From NCBI RefSeq assembly GCF_042647465.1, contig NZ_JBHRVN010000004.1: DNA of 64,000 nt. One strand, given 5' to 3'. The stretch comes from Wagnerdoeblera intermedia. Lineage in GTDB: Bacteria; Pseudomonadota; Alphaproteobacteria; Rhodobacterales; Rhodobacteraceae. The notes beneath the pieces are model-generated. The model saw nothing but the letters and a program-made list of their open reading frames with translations, was not told the origin of the DNA and did no database searches. The translations under genes were made by a program, and so were the position numbers. Shown here piece by piece: positions 43,501 through 51,330 of this stretch (within the stretch, counting starts at the first letter, position 1; the number at the start of each line of letters is the position of its first letter).

Positions 43501-44116
43501 CAGAGACCGGCGAGAGATCCACGGAGGTCAGCCGCTCGCCCGAGCGTTGGGTCTCGGCGTCAAAGCGGCGGATGCTGTCGAGCTGATCGCCGAAGAAATC
43601 AAGCCGCACCGGGCCCTCATGGCCGGGGGGCCAGATATCCACGATGCCACCGCGGATGGCGCAGTCGCCGGGCTCCGTCACCGTGGGGGAATGCGAAAAG
43701 CCCGCACGCACAAGGAAGGCCCGCAGGGCCGCCTCGTCCACGCGGTCACCGACCTGGGCGATAAAGCTTGCGCGCAGCACGGTCTCGCGGGTGGGCACGC
43801 GTTGCATGGCGGCCGAAAGGGTGGTGACCACGATGGGTGGCACCGGCAGGCCATGGCTCAGCGCCGCGAGCACCGACATCCGCATGGCCGAAAGCTCGGG
43901 GTTGGGCGAGATCCGGTCATAGGGCAGGCAGTCCCAGGCCGGGAAATGAAGCACTACCCGGGCGGGATCGAGCACCGAAAGCGCCTCAATCATCGCAGCC
44001 GCGCGTTTGTCGTCGCGCGCAATATGCAGCACCGGTCCATTGGCACGGTCAGCTTCAAGAAGAACGCGGGTGGCGTCAAAACCCTCGGGCGCACCGCCCG
44101 TCAGCAAAAGAGGCAT
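40526..44116 (-). CDS. mfd: Transcription-repair coupling factor Mfd
   Basis: The 1196-residue protein has all Mfd parts: N-terminal UvrB-homology domain, the RNA polymerase interaction domain (LTPGDLVVHIEHGIGRFKGLE), the RecG-like translocase with VGDVGFGKTEVAMRAAF (Walker A) and IIDEEQHFGVTHKERL (Walker B), GRVGRSKTRAYCYL and the C-terminal TRCF domain. It removes RNA polymerase stalled at DNA damage and recruits UvrA. The basic tail (PLPRGKGPKRW) is of normal type. Confidence 0.96.
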   Translation of the reverse strand: MPLLLTGGAPEGFDATRVLLEADRANGPVLHIARDDKRAAAMIEALSVLDPARVVLHFPAWDCLPYDRISPNPELSAMRMSVLAALSHGLPVPPIVVTTLSAAMQRVPTRETVLRASFIAQVGDRVDEAALRAFLVRAGFSHSPTVTEPGDCAIRGGIVDIWPPGHEGPVRLDFFGDQLDSIRRFDAETQRSGERLTSVDLSPVSEIILDEAAIARFRQNYRVEFGTGGQDDPLYEAVSAGRKYAGMEHWMGFFHESLATLFDFLPGATVTMDDQLDAVRDARWHQISEQYDARREALSNKARLDSPYKPAPPGLLYLDEEAWLAAIADRRVVRFHGAPQPPGPGVIDAGARRGKNFAIERQTEGLNLFGALADHIRARRQHGHVVLTHHSEGSRERMAGLLADQGLTGAEAVADLRALPEYKKGKGQLFLVIWGLEEGFEAPGLTVISEQDILGDRMIGRPRRKKKAENFLQSTTSLTPGDLVVHIEHGIGRFKGLETINALGAPHDCLALEYAGGDRLYLPVENIELLSRYGHEEGLLDKLGGGAWQARKAKLKERIREIADRLMRVAAERTLRAAPILTPPEGLWDAFCARFPYVETDDQLASIAAVLEDLGQGSPMDRLVVGDVGFGKTEVAMRAAFVAAMSGMQVAVVAPTTLLARQHFRSFEARFKGFPLNVKPLSRFVTAKEAAKTREGLADGSVDIVVGTHAVLAQAVKFKNLGLLIIDEEQHFGVTHKERLKELRSDIHVLTLTATPIPRTLQLSLSGVRDLSVIATPPVDRLAIRTYVSEFDGVTIREALLREKYRGGQSFFVVPRISDLPDMEEFLRDQVPEVSFIVANGQLAAGELDQRMNDFYDGKADVLLATTIVESGLDIPTANTMIIHRADMFGLSQLYQIRGRVGRSKTRAYCYLTTKPRSPLTPQAERRLKLLASFDSLGAGFNLASHDLDQRGAGNLLGEEQSGHIKEVGFELYQHMLEETIAKIRSGEIEGPQSLDSDWAPQINLGVPVLIPEAYIPDLDVRLGLYRRLSGLSGKVELEGFAAELIDRFGPVPKEVNTLLLVMRIKAMCKRAGIGRLDAGPKGATVQFHADKFPNPGGLVEYLQADPHNVKLKDNKLIIARDWPNDAEKIKGSFAIARDLAEKAKPSSAAPKAPPKAVPPPIHKPAPPPKAPATPLRRVPVERRPLPRGKGPKRWE

Positions 44117-44119
44117 GGG

Positions 44120-44647
44120 TCAGTTTCCCAAAAACGAGGCGGAGAGATTTTGATACATCCCCCACATGGAAGTCACAAAGATCGCAATCATCCCGATCAG
44201 CTGCACGAAGAAGCGGTGCCGCGCGATCAGGGCGAAGGTCTCTTCAGGGCCGGGCTGCTGTTCGATGCGCAGGCAGGCGCGGCGGGAAAGGGCCGCAATC
44301 AGCATGGCGGGCACCAGCAAAAGCGCCAGAGCCTGCGCGAGATGCAGCCCGTAATGAAAGCCCAGCACCACCAGCAGGCTCAGGGCGCAGAAGACGGCGC
44401 CGGTCAGAAGCGTGCCACCGGTCCGGGTGATATGGCCGATGCGGCGGGCATGGATGGCGGCCAGGGTGCAGACATCGCGGATGACCTGCGGGTCCTGGCT
44501 TCTGCGCGCCCGTGCCACCAGATCCCAGGGCACACCCAGCACGAAATGGCTGGCCCGCGACCACATGACCGCCAGGGCTATCCAGAACCAGAGGTTGGAG
44601 AAGCTGTAGAAGTCGATGATCTGTGGCAGCAGGCGCAGGATGTCCAC
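44120..44647 (-). CDS. Conserved membrane protein of unknown function
   Basis: A 175-residue protein with four predicted membrane helices: LWFWIALAVMWSRASHFVLGVP, TLLTGAVFCALSLLVVLGFHYGL, ALALLLVPAMLIAALS and VQLIGMIAIFVTSMWGMYQN. I believe relatives upstream of mfd in Rhodobacterales carry the label component of SufBCD complex, but nothing in the sequence shows an Fe-S role. It is three bases upstream of mfd on the same strand, so probably co-transcribed. Confidence 0.7.
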   Translation of the reverse strand: MDILRLLPQIIDFYSFSNLWFWIALAVMWSRASHFVLGVPWDLVARARRSQDPQVIRDVCTLAAIHARRIGHITRTGGTLLTGAVFCALSLLVVLGFHYGLHLAQALALLLVPAMLIAALSRRACLRIEQQPGPEETFALIARHRFFVQLIGMIAIFVTSMWGMYQNLSASFLGN

Positions 44648-44767
44648 CCGGGGTCAGGCTCCGTCTGAAAGGCTCTGCATCTGTCTAGCGCTGCAGGGGC
44701 GGTTTGCCCAGAGAGTTCGGGCAGGCTGCGCCGTGCGGGTCTTCAGGCTTGAGCGGGGGGGCAGATC

Positions 44768-45799
44768 ATGGCAGGACAGGGCATCTTTGTTGATGGGAAG
44801 CCCGCTATGACCTTCGCAGATTACCCTGCCACCCGCTTTCGCCGCCTGCGCCGCACGCCGGCACTTCGCGATCTGGTGCAGGAGCACCGTCTGTCTGCGG
44901 CGGATCTGATCTGGCCGGTGTTCATCCGTGAAGGCCACAACACCGAAGAGCCCATCGCTTCGATGCCTGGTGTCTCGCGTCTGACGTTGGACCGTTTGCT
45001 GGTGCGCGCCACCGAGGCCCATGAGGCCGGCGTTCAGGTGATCTGTCTTTTCCCCTATACCGACCAGTCGCTGCGCACTGAGGATTGTGCCGAGGCCTGG
45101 AGCCCCGAGAACCTGACCAACCGCGCGATCCGCATGCTGAAAAAGGAGCTGCCCTCGCTGGCGGTGATGACGGATATTGCGCTCGATCCCTATAATGCCA
45201 ATGGCCATGACGGCTTTGTGGTCGACGGCGTCATCGTCAATGATGAAACCGTTGAGGCGCTGGTCAAAATGGCGCTGGCTCAGGCCGAAGCGGGGGCCGA
45301 TATTCTGGGGCCGTCGGATATGATGGACGGTCGCATTGGTGCCATGCGCGCGGCGCTGGAGGAGAATGGCCATCAGGATGTGACCATCATGTCCTATTCG
45401 GCGAAATATGCCTCCTGCTTCTATGGCCCTTTCCGCGATGCGGTTGGCGCTTCGGGCCGTCTGGTCGGCGATAAAAAGACCTATCAGATGAACCCCGGCA
45501 ATTCCGATGAGGCGCTGCGCCTCGTTGCCCGCGACCTGGCTGAGGGCGCGGATATGGTCATGGTGAAACCGGGCATGCCCTATCTCGATATCTGCACCCG
45601 CGTGAAGCGCGAGCTGCAGGTGCCGACCTTCGCCTACCAGGTCTCGGGTGAATATGCGATGCTGAAGGGCGCTGCGCAGAATGGCTGGATCGATGGGGAG
45701 AAATCCATGCTCGAGAGCCTTTTGTGCTTCAAGCGCGCGGGCTGCGACGGGATTCTCACCTATTTCGCGGTAGATGTTGCAAAATATCTGAAGGGCTGA
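44768..45799 (+). CDS. hemB: Delta-aminolevulinic acid dehydratase (porphobilinogen synthase)
   Basis: The 343-residue protein condenses two aminolevulinates to porphobilinogen for haem, chlorophyll and B12 synthesis. Schiff-base lysines are in YSAKYASCF and MVKPGMPYLD. The metal region reads TDIALDPYNANGHDG, with aspartates where the zinc enzymes have cysteines, so it belongs to the zinc-independent, magnesium-type branch found in alphaproteobacteria. A shorter start at 44807 (MTFADYP) is possible. Confidence 0.96.
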   Translation: MAGQGIFVDGKPAMTFADYPATRFRRLRRTPALRDLVQEHRLSAADLIWPVFIREGHNTEEPIASMPGVSRLTLDRLLVRATEAHEAGVQVICLFPYTDQSLRTEDCAEAWSPENLTNRAIRMLKKELPSLAVMTDIALDPYNANGHDGFVVDGVIVNDETVEALVKMALAQAEAGADILGPSDMMDGRIGAMRAALEENGHQDVTIMSYSAKYASCFYGPFRDAVGASGRLVGDKKTYQMNPGNSDEALRLVARDLAEGADMVMVKPGMPYLDICTRVKRELQVPTFAYQVSGEYAMLKGAAQNGWIDGEKSMLESLLCFKRAGCDGILTYFAVDVAKYLKG

Positions 45800-45909
45800 T
45801 CAGCGCCACTTCGCCGTTCTGTCGCCCTGCGGGGTGACAGAACGGAAATTTCTGCCTAGTGTGTCAGGCAATAAGCGGGAACAACCCCGCACAAAGGCGG
45901 AGCAGACAG

Positions 45910-46473
45910 ATGACAGCCACCACCCTTCTGCAGCGGCGCGGGCTTCTTATGGGGCTCGGGGCGAGTTTTGGTCTCGCAGCCTGTGCCAATGGCATCGGCT
46001 CGACCGGGGGCGCTACGATTGATGCACGGGTCGATGCGACCCGCGACTACCTTTACAACCGCTATCCCGGCACCCGCGATCTGGCGATGAAAGCCGTGGG
46101 CATCCTTTATATGCCGCTGATCACCGAGGCCGGTTTCGGCTTTGGCGCAGGCTTCGGGCAGGGCGCTTTGCGCATCAACGATATTACCGTTGATTACTAC
46201 TCAGCTACCCGCGCCACCGTCGGTTTTCAGATCGGCGCACAGCAATACGCCCATGCGCTTTTCTTTATGACCGAGCAGGCGCTTGGAGAATTCCGCCAGA
46301 ACCACGGCTGGGCGGTGGGTGCGGATGCCCGTTACGCGCTGCCCGATCAGGGCGGATCGATCGGCAAGGAAAGCACTGAAAACGCGCCGGTCGTGGCCCT
46401 GGTCTTCGGGCAGTCCGGTCTGATCGCCGGTGCAACCCTCGCCGGGATCAAATACACCCGCATTATTCCGTGA
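45910..46473 (+). CDS. Ysc84/SYLF-domain lipoprotein
   Basis: The 187-residue protein has a lipoprotein signal peptide with lipobox LAAC (residue about 25). The mature part then shows the SYLF pattern: AVGILYMPLITEAGFGFGAGFGQGALR and a late GLIAGATLAGIKYTRI. SYLF proteins bind lipids in eukaryotes; the bacterial role is unclear. The start at ATG 45910 is chosen because the signal peptide begins there. A terminator follows at 46502. Confidence 0.82.
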   Translation: MTATTLLQRRGLLMGLGASFGLAACANGIGSTGGATIDARVDATRDYLYNRYPGTRDLAMKAVGILYMPLITEAGFGFGAGFGQGALRINDITVDYYSATRATVGFQIGAQQYAHALFFMTEQALGEFRQNHGWAVGADARYALPDQGGSIGKESTENAPVVALVFGQSGLIAGATLAGIKYTRIIP

Positions 46474-46501
46474 TCCCGAGGGGTCATTTGCATTAAATCG
46501 C

Positions 46502-46530
46502 AAAGGCGGCCCGCTGAGGGGCCGCCTTTT
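46502..46530 (+). terminator. Terminator after the Ysc84-like gene
   Basis: GGCGGCCC and GGGCCGCC stem with a six-base loop and flanking AAA/TTTT. Located 29 bp after the stop. Confidence 0.9.
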
Positions 46531-46647
46531 GTGTCCTGTGGACCCCTACAGGGCGACGCTTCGCTTGCTCCTGCGGCAGCAGGTGGCTATAGTCCGGGGC
46601 AATGATATCCAGGGTGCCCGCACCCCAAATCCAGAGATCGAGCAAAC

Positions 46648-49452
46648 GTGAGCGACCTTCCGGAAGACACCGATACCTCCGCCGAACTGCCTGAACGTCC
46701 GGTCCATTCCGGTCCTCAGGTCGATATCTCGGCAGAGATGAAAACGGCCTATCTCGACTATGCGATGTCGGTCATCGTCTCGCGCGCGATCCCGGATCTG
46801 CGCGACGGGCTGAAGCCGGTCCACCGCCGCATCCTTTATGCGATGAATGAGGTGGGCAATACTTTCGATAAACCCTATCGGAAGTCCTCGCGCCCGGTGG
46901 CCGATACCATGGGGAAATATCACCCGCATGGCGACTCGGCGATCTATGACGCGCTGGTGCGGATGGCGCAGCCCTTCTCGATGAGCCTCGTTCTGCTCGA
47001 CGGTCAGGGCAACTTCGGCTCGATGGACGGCGATCCGGCCGCAGCCTTCCGTTACACGGAAGTGCGGATGGCCAAGACCGCAAACTTCCTGCTGGCTGAT
47101 ATCGACAAAGATACCGTCGATTTCCAGGACAACTACGACGGCAAAGACCAGGAGCCGGTGGTTCTGCCCGCCCGCTACCCGAACATGCTCGTCAACGGGG
47201 CAGAGGGGATCGCGGTCGGTATGGCGACCCGTATCCCGCCGCATAACCTGGGCGAAGTGATCGACGGCACGCTGGCGCTGATCGAAAACCCCGACCTCTC
47301 GACTGAGCGTCTGATGGAGATCATCCCGGCACCGGACTTCCCGACGGGTGGTCTGATCCTTGGCCGGGCCGGGGCGCGCAAAGCCTATCTGGAAGGCCGC
47401 GGCTCGATCATCATCCGCGCCAGGACCCATATCGAAGAGATCCGCAAAGACCGCTACGCCATCGTGGTCGACGAAATTCCCTATCAGGTGAACAAAGCCA
47501 CCATGATTGAGAAGATCGCCGAACTGGTGCGCGACAAGCGCCTCGAGGGCATCTCCGGTGTGGCCGACGAATCCGACCGGATCGGCGTGCGTGTAGTGAT
47601 TGAACTCAAGCGCGACGCAACGCCGGATGTGGTTCTGAACCAGCTCTTCCGTTTTACGCCGATGCAGGTGAGCTTCGGCGCGAATATGCTGGCGCTGAAC
47701 GGCGGCCGCCCGGAAACGCTCGCGCTGCGCGATTTCCTGACGCATTTCCTGCATTTCCGCGAAGAAGTCGTGGTGCGCCGCACCGCCTTTGAGCTGAACA
47801 AAGCCCGTGACCGCAGCCATATTCTTTGCGGTCTGGCTGTCGCCGTCTCCAACGTCGATGAGGTGGTGCGGACCATCCGTGCCTCGTCTGATGCGGCAGA
47901 GGCGCGTGAAAAGCTGATGACCCGGCGCTGGCCGGCGGCTGAGATTGAGGTCTATATCCGCCTTGTCGATGATCCGTCGCATAAGATGAATGACGACGGC
48001 ACCTATAACCTGTCGGAAACTCAGGCCCGCGCGATCCTCGATCTGCGCCTGCAGCGTCTGACGCAGCTGGGTGTGTCGGAAGTCACCGGCGAGCTTGAAG
48101 AGCTGGCCGCAAAGATCAAAGAATTCCTGACGATCCTTGGTTCGCGTGAGCGCATCCTCGGCATCATCTCGGATGAGCTGCGCGAAGTGAAAGAGCTTTT
48201 CGCCGTGCCGCGTCGCACCGAGATCGCCGAATGGGGCGGCGACATGGAAGACGAGGATCTGATCGAGCGCGAGGATATGGTCGTGACCATCACCTCGGGC
48301 GGCTATATCAAGCGCACGCCGCTGGCCGAATTCCGCGCCCAGCGTCGCGGCGGCAAGGGTCTGTCGTCGATGGCGACGAAGGAAGACGATGTGGTGACCA
48401 CGCTCTTTGTGGCCAATACCCACACGGCGCTTCTCTTCTTCACCACCACCGGCATGGTCTATCAGCTGAAGACCTGGCGTCTGCCGCTGGCGGGCCGCAC
48501 CGCCAAGGGCAAAGCCATCGTCAACATCCTGCCGATCGAGCCGGGTGTCTCGGTCGCAGCGCTGATGCCGGTCGATGCGCCTGAGTTGGAGTGGGATAAC
48601 CTTCAGGTCGTCTTCGCGACCTCGGAAGGCGATGTGCGCCGCAACGCGCTGTCGGATTTCACCAATATCATGCGCAACGGCAAAATCGCGATGAAGCTGC
48701 CCGAGGGCGTGACCCTCGTGAACGCCCGCATCGCCGATGAGAACGATGACGTTCTGCTGGTGACCCGTATGGGCCGCGCGATCCGCTTCCCGACCACCGA
48801 TGTGCGCGTCTTTAAGGGCCGCGATTCGACCGGGGTGCGCGGTGTGAAACTGGCCGAAGGCGATGAGGTCGTCTCGATGGCCGTGATCCGCCATACCGAA
48901 GCCACGCCGGAAGAGCGCGTTGCCTATATCCGCATGAAACGCGCGATGGAGGGCCAGGTTGAGGAAGATCAGGCTGAGGTCGCGGATGACGAAGATGGCG
49001 TTGAAGCCGGTTCGCTCAGCACCGAGCGCTATGCCGAGATGTCGGCGCTGGAAGATCTGCTGCTGACCGTGACCTCGAAGGGTCTGGGCAAGCTGACGTC
49101 GAGCTATGATTATCCGGTGCGCGGTCGCGGCGGTATGGGCGTGCGCGCCACCGATGCGGCGATGCGTGGCGGCCCGCTGGTTGCCGTCTTCCCGGTGGAG
49201 CGCTCGGATCAGGTCATGCTGGTGACTTCGTCGGGGCAGTCGATCCGTATTCCGGTTGAAGGCATCCGTTTCATGGCCCGTTCGGGCGGTGGGGTCCGGG
49301 TTCTGAACCTGTCCGGCTCGGAAGAAGAGATCGTTTCGGTCGCGCGGATTGCAGAGGCGGCGGAAGAGGACGTGATCGGCGCGGAGGCCACGGCAGAGAC
49401 GGCGGCTCCGGAGGGCTCAAGCCCGCCTGACGCAGGTGCTATGGACGCGTAA
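46648..49452 (+). CDS. gyrA: DNA gyrase subunit A
   Basis: The 934-residue protein has the winged-helix/tower part with the quinolone region KYHPHGDSAIYDALVRMAQPFS, the active-site tyrosine in AAAFRYTEVRM and six GyrA beta-propeller repeats toward the C-terminus. An acidic stretch occurs before the last blades (EDQAEVADDEDGVEAG). The quinolone-determining Ser and Asp (E. coli 83 and 87) are both wild type. GTG 46648 is the start. It nicks and passes DNA to add negative supercoils; gyrB is not in the window. Confidence 0.96.
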   Translation: MSDLPEDTDTSAELPERPVHSGPQVDISAEMKTAYLDYAMSVIVSRAIPDLRDGLKPVHRRILYAMNEVGNTFDKPYRKSSRPVADTMGKYHPHGDSAIYDALVRMAQPFSMSLVLLDGQGNFGSMDGDPAAAFRYTEVRMAKTANFLLADIDKDTVDFQDNYDGKDQEPVVLPARYPNMLVNGAEGIAVGMATRIPPHNLGEVIDGTLALIENPDLSTERLMEIIPAPDFPTGGLILGRAGARKAYLEGRGSIIIRARTHIEEIRKDRYAIVVDEIPYQVNKATMIEKIAELVRDKRLEGISGVADESDRIGVRVVIELKRDATPDVVLNQLFRFTPMQVSFGANMLALNGGRPETLALRDFLTHFLHFREEVVVRRTAFELNKARDRSHILCGLAVAVSNVDEVVRTIRASSDAAEAREKLMTRRWPAAEIEVYIRLVDDPSHKMNDDGTYNLSETQARAILDLRLQRLTQLGVSEVTGELEELAAKIKEFLTILGSRERILGIISDELREVKELFAVPRRTEIAEWGGDMEDEDLIEREDMVVTITSGGYIKRTPLAEFRAQRRGGKGLSSMATKEDDVVTTLFVANTHTALLFFTTTGMVYQLKTWRLPLAGRTAKGKAIVNILPIEPGVSVAALMPVDAPELEWDNLQVVFATSEGDVRRNALSDFTNIMRNGKIAMKLPEGVTLVNARIADENDDVLLVTRMGRAIRFPTTDVRVFKGRDSTGVRGVKLAEGDEVVSMAVIRHTEATPEERVAYIRMKRAMEGQVEEDQAEVADDEDGVEAGSLSTERYAEMSALEDLLLTVTSKGLGKLTSSYDYPVRGRGGMGVRATDAAMRGGPLVAVFPVERSDQVMLVTSSGQSIRIPVEGIRFMARSGGGVRVLNLSGSEEEIVSVARIAEAAEEDVIGAEATAETAAPEGSSPPDAGAMDA

Positions 49453-49459
49453 CGGCTGA

Positions 49460-49486
49460 GGGCCGGCCCGGAAAGGGCCGGCCCTT
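49460..49486 (+). terminator. GC-rich hairpin after gyrA
   Basis: GGGCCGGCCC repeated as a perfect inverted repeat around GGAAA, with only two T after it. A weak or attenuating terminator is plausible. Confidence 0.5.
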
Positions 49487-49503
49487 GTGCTGAGGGAAGG
49501 CCG

Positions 49504-50085
49504 ATGTTTGAAGACGATCTGGGACGCTTGATTTATCTGGTGCTTCTGCTTGGCGCCCTGGGCGGATGGGCGCTGGTTGAATCGCGCGGCCGTTTTGGTC
49601 AGTTCACCCGCCAGGCGCTGGCCTGGCTGATGATCTTCGGCGCGATGGCCGCCGGTTACGGCCTTTACAAAGACATGGGGTTCGGCAGCCAGCAGACCCT
49701 GGTCAGCGATGCAGGTCTGCCCCGGCTGGAGCTGAAGCGCAGCGGGGACGGGCATTATTATCTGGCCCTCGCGGTGGATGGCGTGCCTTTGCGCTTTATG
49801 GTGGATACCGGCGCCAGCAGCATCGTGCTCTCAGATCGTGACACCGATCGGCTGAACATTGACCGCACGAAACTGGCTTATCTGGGTCAGGCGCGCACCG
49901 CCAATGGCACTATCCGCACCGCTCAGGTGACCCTGCGCAACGTCACCCTTGAGGGGCAGCCGATGGGGGATCTTCAGGCCTCGGTCGGGGACGGGCCTTT
50001 GGGGGTGTCGCTTCTGGGCATGGATTTCCTTAACCGCTTCTCAAAGGTTGAGATTGCCCGCGACAGGCTGATCCTGACGCCCTGA
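49504..50085 (+). CDS. Retropepsin-like aspartic protease, membrane-anchored (TIGR02281-type)
   Basis: The 193-residue protein has two N-terminal membrane helices (LIYLVLLLGALGGWALV and ALAWLMIFGAMAAGYGLY). A clan AA protease domain follows, with the catalytic motif RFMVDTGASSIVLS (about residues 98-111) and the flap/end segment LLGMDFLNRFSKVEI. The target is unknown; the enzyme is expected to act outside the inner membrane. It starts 51 bp after gyrA. Confidence 0.85.
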   Translation: MFEDDLGRLIYLVLLLGALGGWALVESRGRFGQFTRQALAWLMIFGAMAAGYGLYKDMGFGSQQTLVSDAGLPRLELKRSGDGHYYLALAVDGVPLRFMVDTGASSIVLSDRDTDRLNIDRTKLAYLGQARTANGTIRTAQVTLRNVTLEGQPMGDLQASVGDGPLGVSLLGMDFLNRFSKVEIARDRLILTP

Positions 50086-50105
50086 CGGGGCTGTGACTTG
50101 ATCAC

Positions 50106-50120
50106 GTTCGTGAAATGTTC
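50106..50120 (+). promoter_or_regulatory. LexA/SOS box, perfect GTTC-N7-GTTC
   Basis: GTTCGTGAAATGTTC matches the alphaproteobacterial LexA consensus at all eight fixed positions. It lies 12 bp before ATG 50133 and overlaps an upstream alternative start, so it should repress the radical SAM gene until DNA damage occurs. Confidence 0.7.
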
Positions 50121-50132
50121 CAGACATGTTCC

Positions 50133-51221
50133 ATGTCTGAACCGGATCCGACCCTGCCATCTCATCTGCGACTGCGTGCGCGCGGAACTGCGTCCAACGC
50201 CGCGGGGCGCTTTGAGCGTGAAACGCGCGAGCGTTTTGACGATGGCTGGGATCTGACAGAGGAAGAGCGCCTGCTGCGCACCGAGGTGCGGGAGGAGGTG
50301 CCTCGCTCAGCCCTTACCTATAACCGCTCGCCCGATCTGCCCTTTGACCGCTCGGTCAATCCCTATCGGGGGTGCGAGCATGGCTGCGTCTATTGTTTTG
50401 CCCGGCCCAGCCATGCCTTTCTGGGGCTTTCCCCGGGGCTTGATTTTGAGACCCGGCTGATCGCGCGGCCAGGCATTGCCGATGTGCTGGCGCGGGAACT
50501 GCGGGCGAAATCCTATCAGCCGGGCGTCATCGCTTTGGGCACGAATACCGATCCCTATCAGCCTGTCGAGGCACGCTACGGGTTGATGCGGCAGATTTTG
50601 CAGGTGCTCTGCGATCATCATCATCCCGTGGCCGTTACGACCAAAGGAACCTTGGTTGAGCGCGATATTGATCTGCTCTCGGTCATGGCCGCGCGGGTGC
50701 AGGCGGGGGTGGGCGTCTCGCTGACCACGCTCGACCCCGATCTCGCGCGGCGGATGGAGCCGCGCTGCCCCTCTCCCGCGCGGCGGCTGCAGACCATCCG
50801 CAGGCTGGCCGATGCCGGGATCCCGGTGCGGGTGATGATCTCGCCACTGGTGCCGGGGCTGAGCGATCATGAGGCGGAGGCGATCTTAGAGGCGGCCTAT
50901 GAGGCCGGGGCGCGGCGCGCGACCTGCATTCCGCTGCGTCTGCCGCGAGAGGTCTCGGGGCTCTTTCAGGCCTGGCTGAGCCATCACTACCCTGACCGTG
51001 CGGCGCATGTGATGAACCGGGTGCGGGAGATGCACGGCGGGCGTGATTACGACCCCGACTTCGGCCGCAGGATGCGCGGGCAGGGGCTTTGGGCGGATCT
51101 GCTGAAGGCGCGGATCAATGTTGCCTTAACCCGGCTGGGCTATGACCGGAGCCCGATCCCGCTGAGCCTTGAGGGGTTTCGCCTGCCCTCACGACCCGGC
51201 GATCAGCTGAGCCTGTTTTAG
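50133..51221 (+). CDS. PA0069-family radical SAM protein (SplB-like), probably SOS-controlled
   Basis: The protein of about 362 residues carries the radical SAM cluster motif NPYRGCEHGCVYCFARP (CxxxCxxC) and family stretches NTDPYQPVEARYGLMRQILQVL, VTTKGTLVERDIDLL and the C-terminal RPGDQLSLF. Its fold is related to spore photoproduct lyase, and PA0069 of Pseudomonas belongs to the LexA regulon as I recall. The perfect SOS box supports a DNA-damage role here. I place the start at ATG 50133 because the upstream ATG (50115) lies inside the SOS box. Confidence 0.86.
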   Translation: MSEPDPTLPSHLRLRARGTASNAAGRFERETRERFDDGWDLTEEERLLRTEVREEVPRSALTYNRSPDLPFDRSVNPYRGCEHGCVYCFARPSHAFLGLSPGLDFETRLIARPGIADVLARELRAKSYQPGVIALGTNTDPYQPVEARYGLMRQILQVLCDHHHPVAVTTKGTLVERDIDLLSVMAARVQAGVGVSLTTLDPDLARRMEPRCPSPARRLQTIRRLADAGIPVRVMISPLVPGLSDHEAEAILEAAYEAGARRATCIPLRLPREVSGLFQAWLSHHYPDRAAHVMNRVREMHGGRDYDPDFGRRMRGQGLWADLLKARINVALTRLGYDRSPIPLSLEGFRLPSRPGDQLSLF

Positions 51222-51330
51222 CCCGGAAAGGCTGAGCGCCGCCTGTCACTGCGGATTGATGCGGGCTTGCTTTGACCAGGGGCGGAGGGGCGTGTAAAGG
51301 GGAGACTCGGACCACAAAGGACTCGGCGGC

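Noticed and set aside
46648..49452. Quinolone-resistance mutation in gyrA
   Set aside because: The key region reads HPHGDSAIYDALVRMAQPFS, with the susceptible Ser and Asp.
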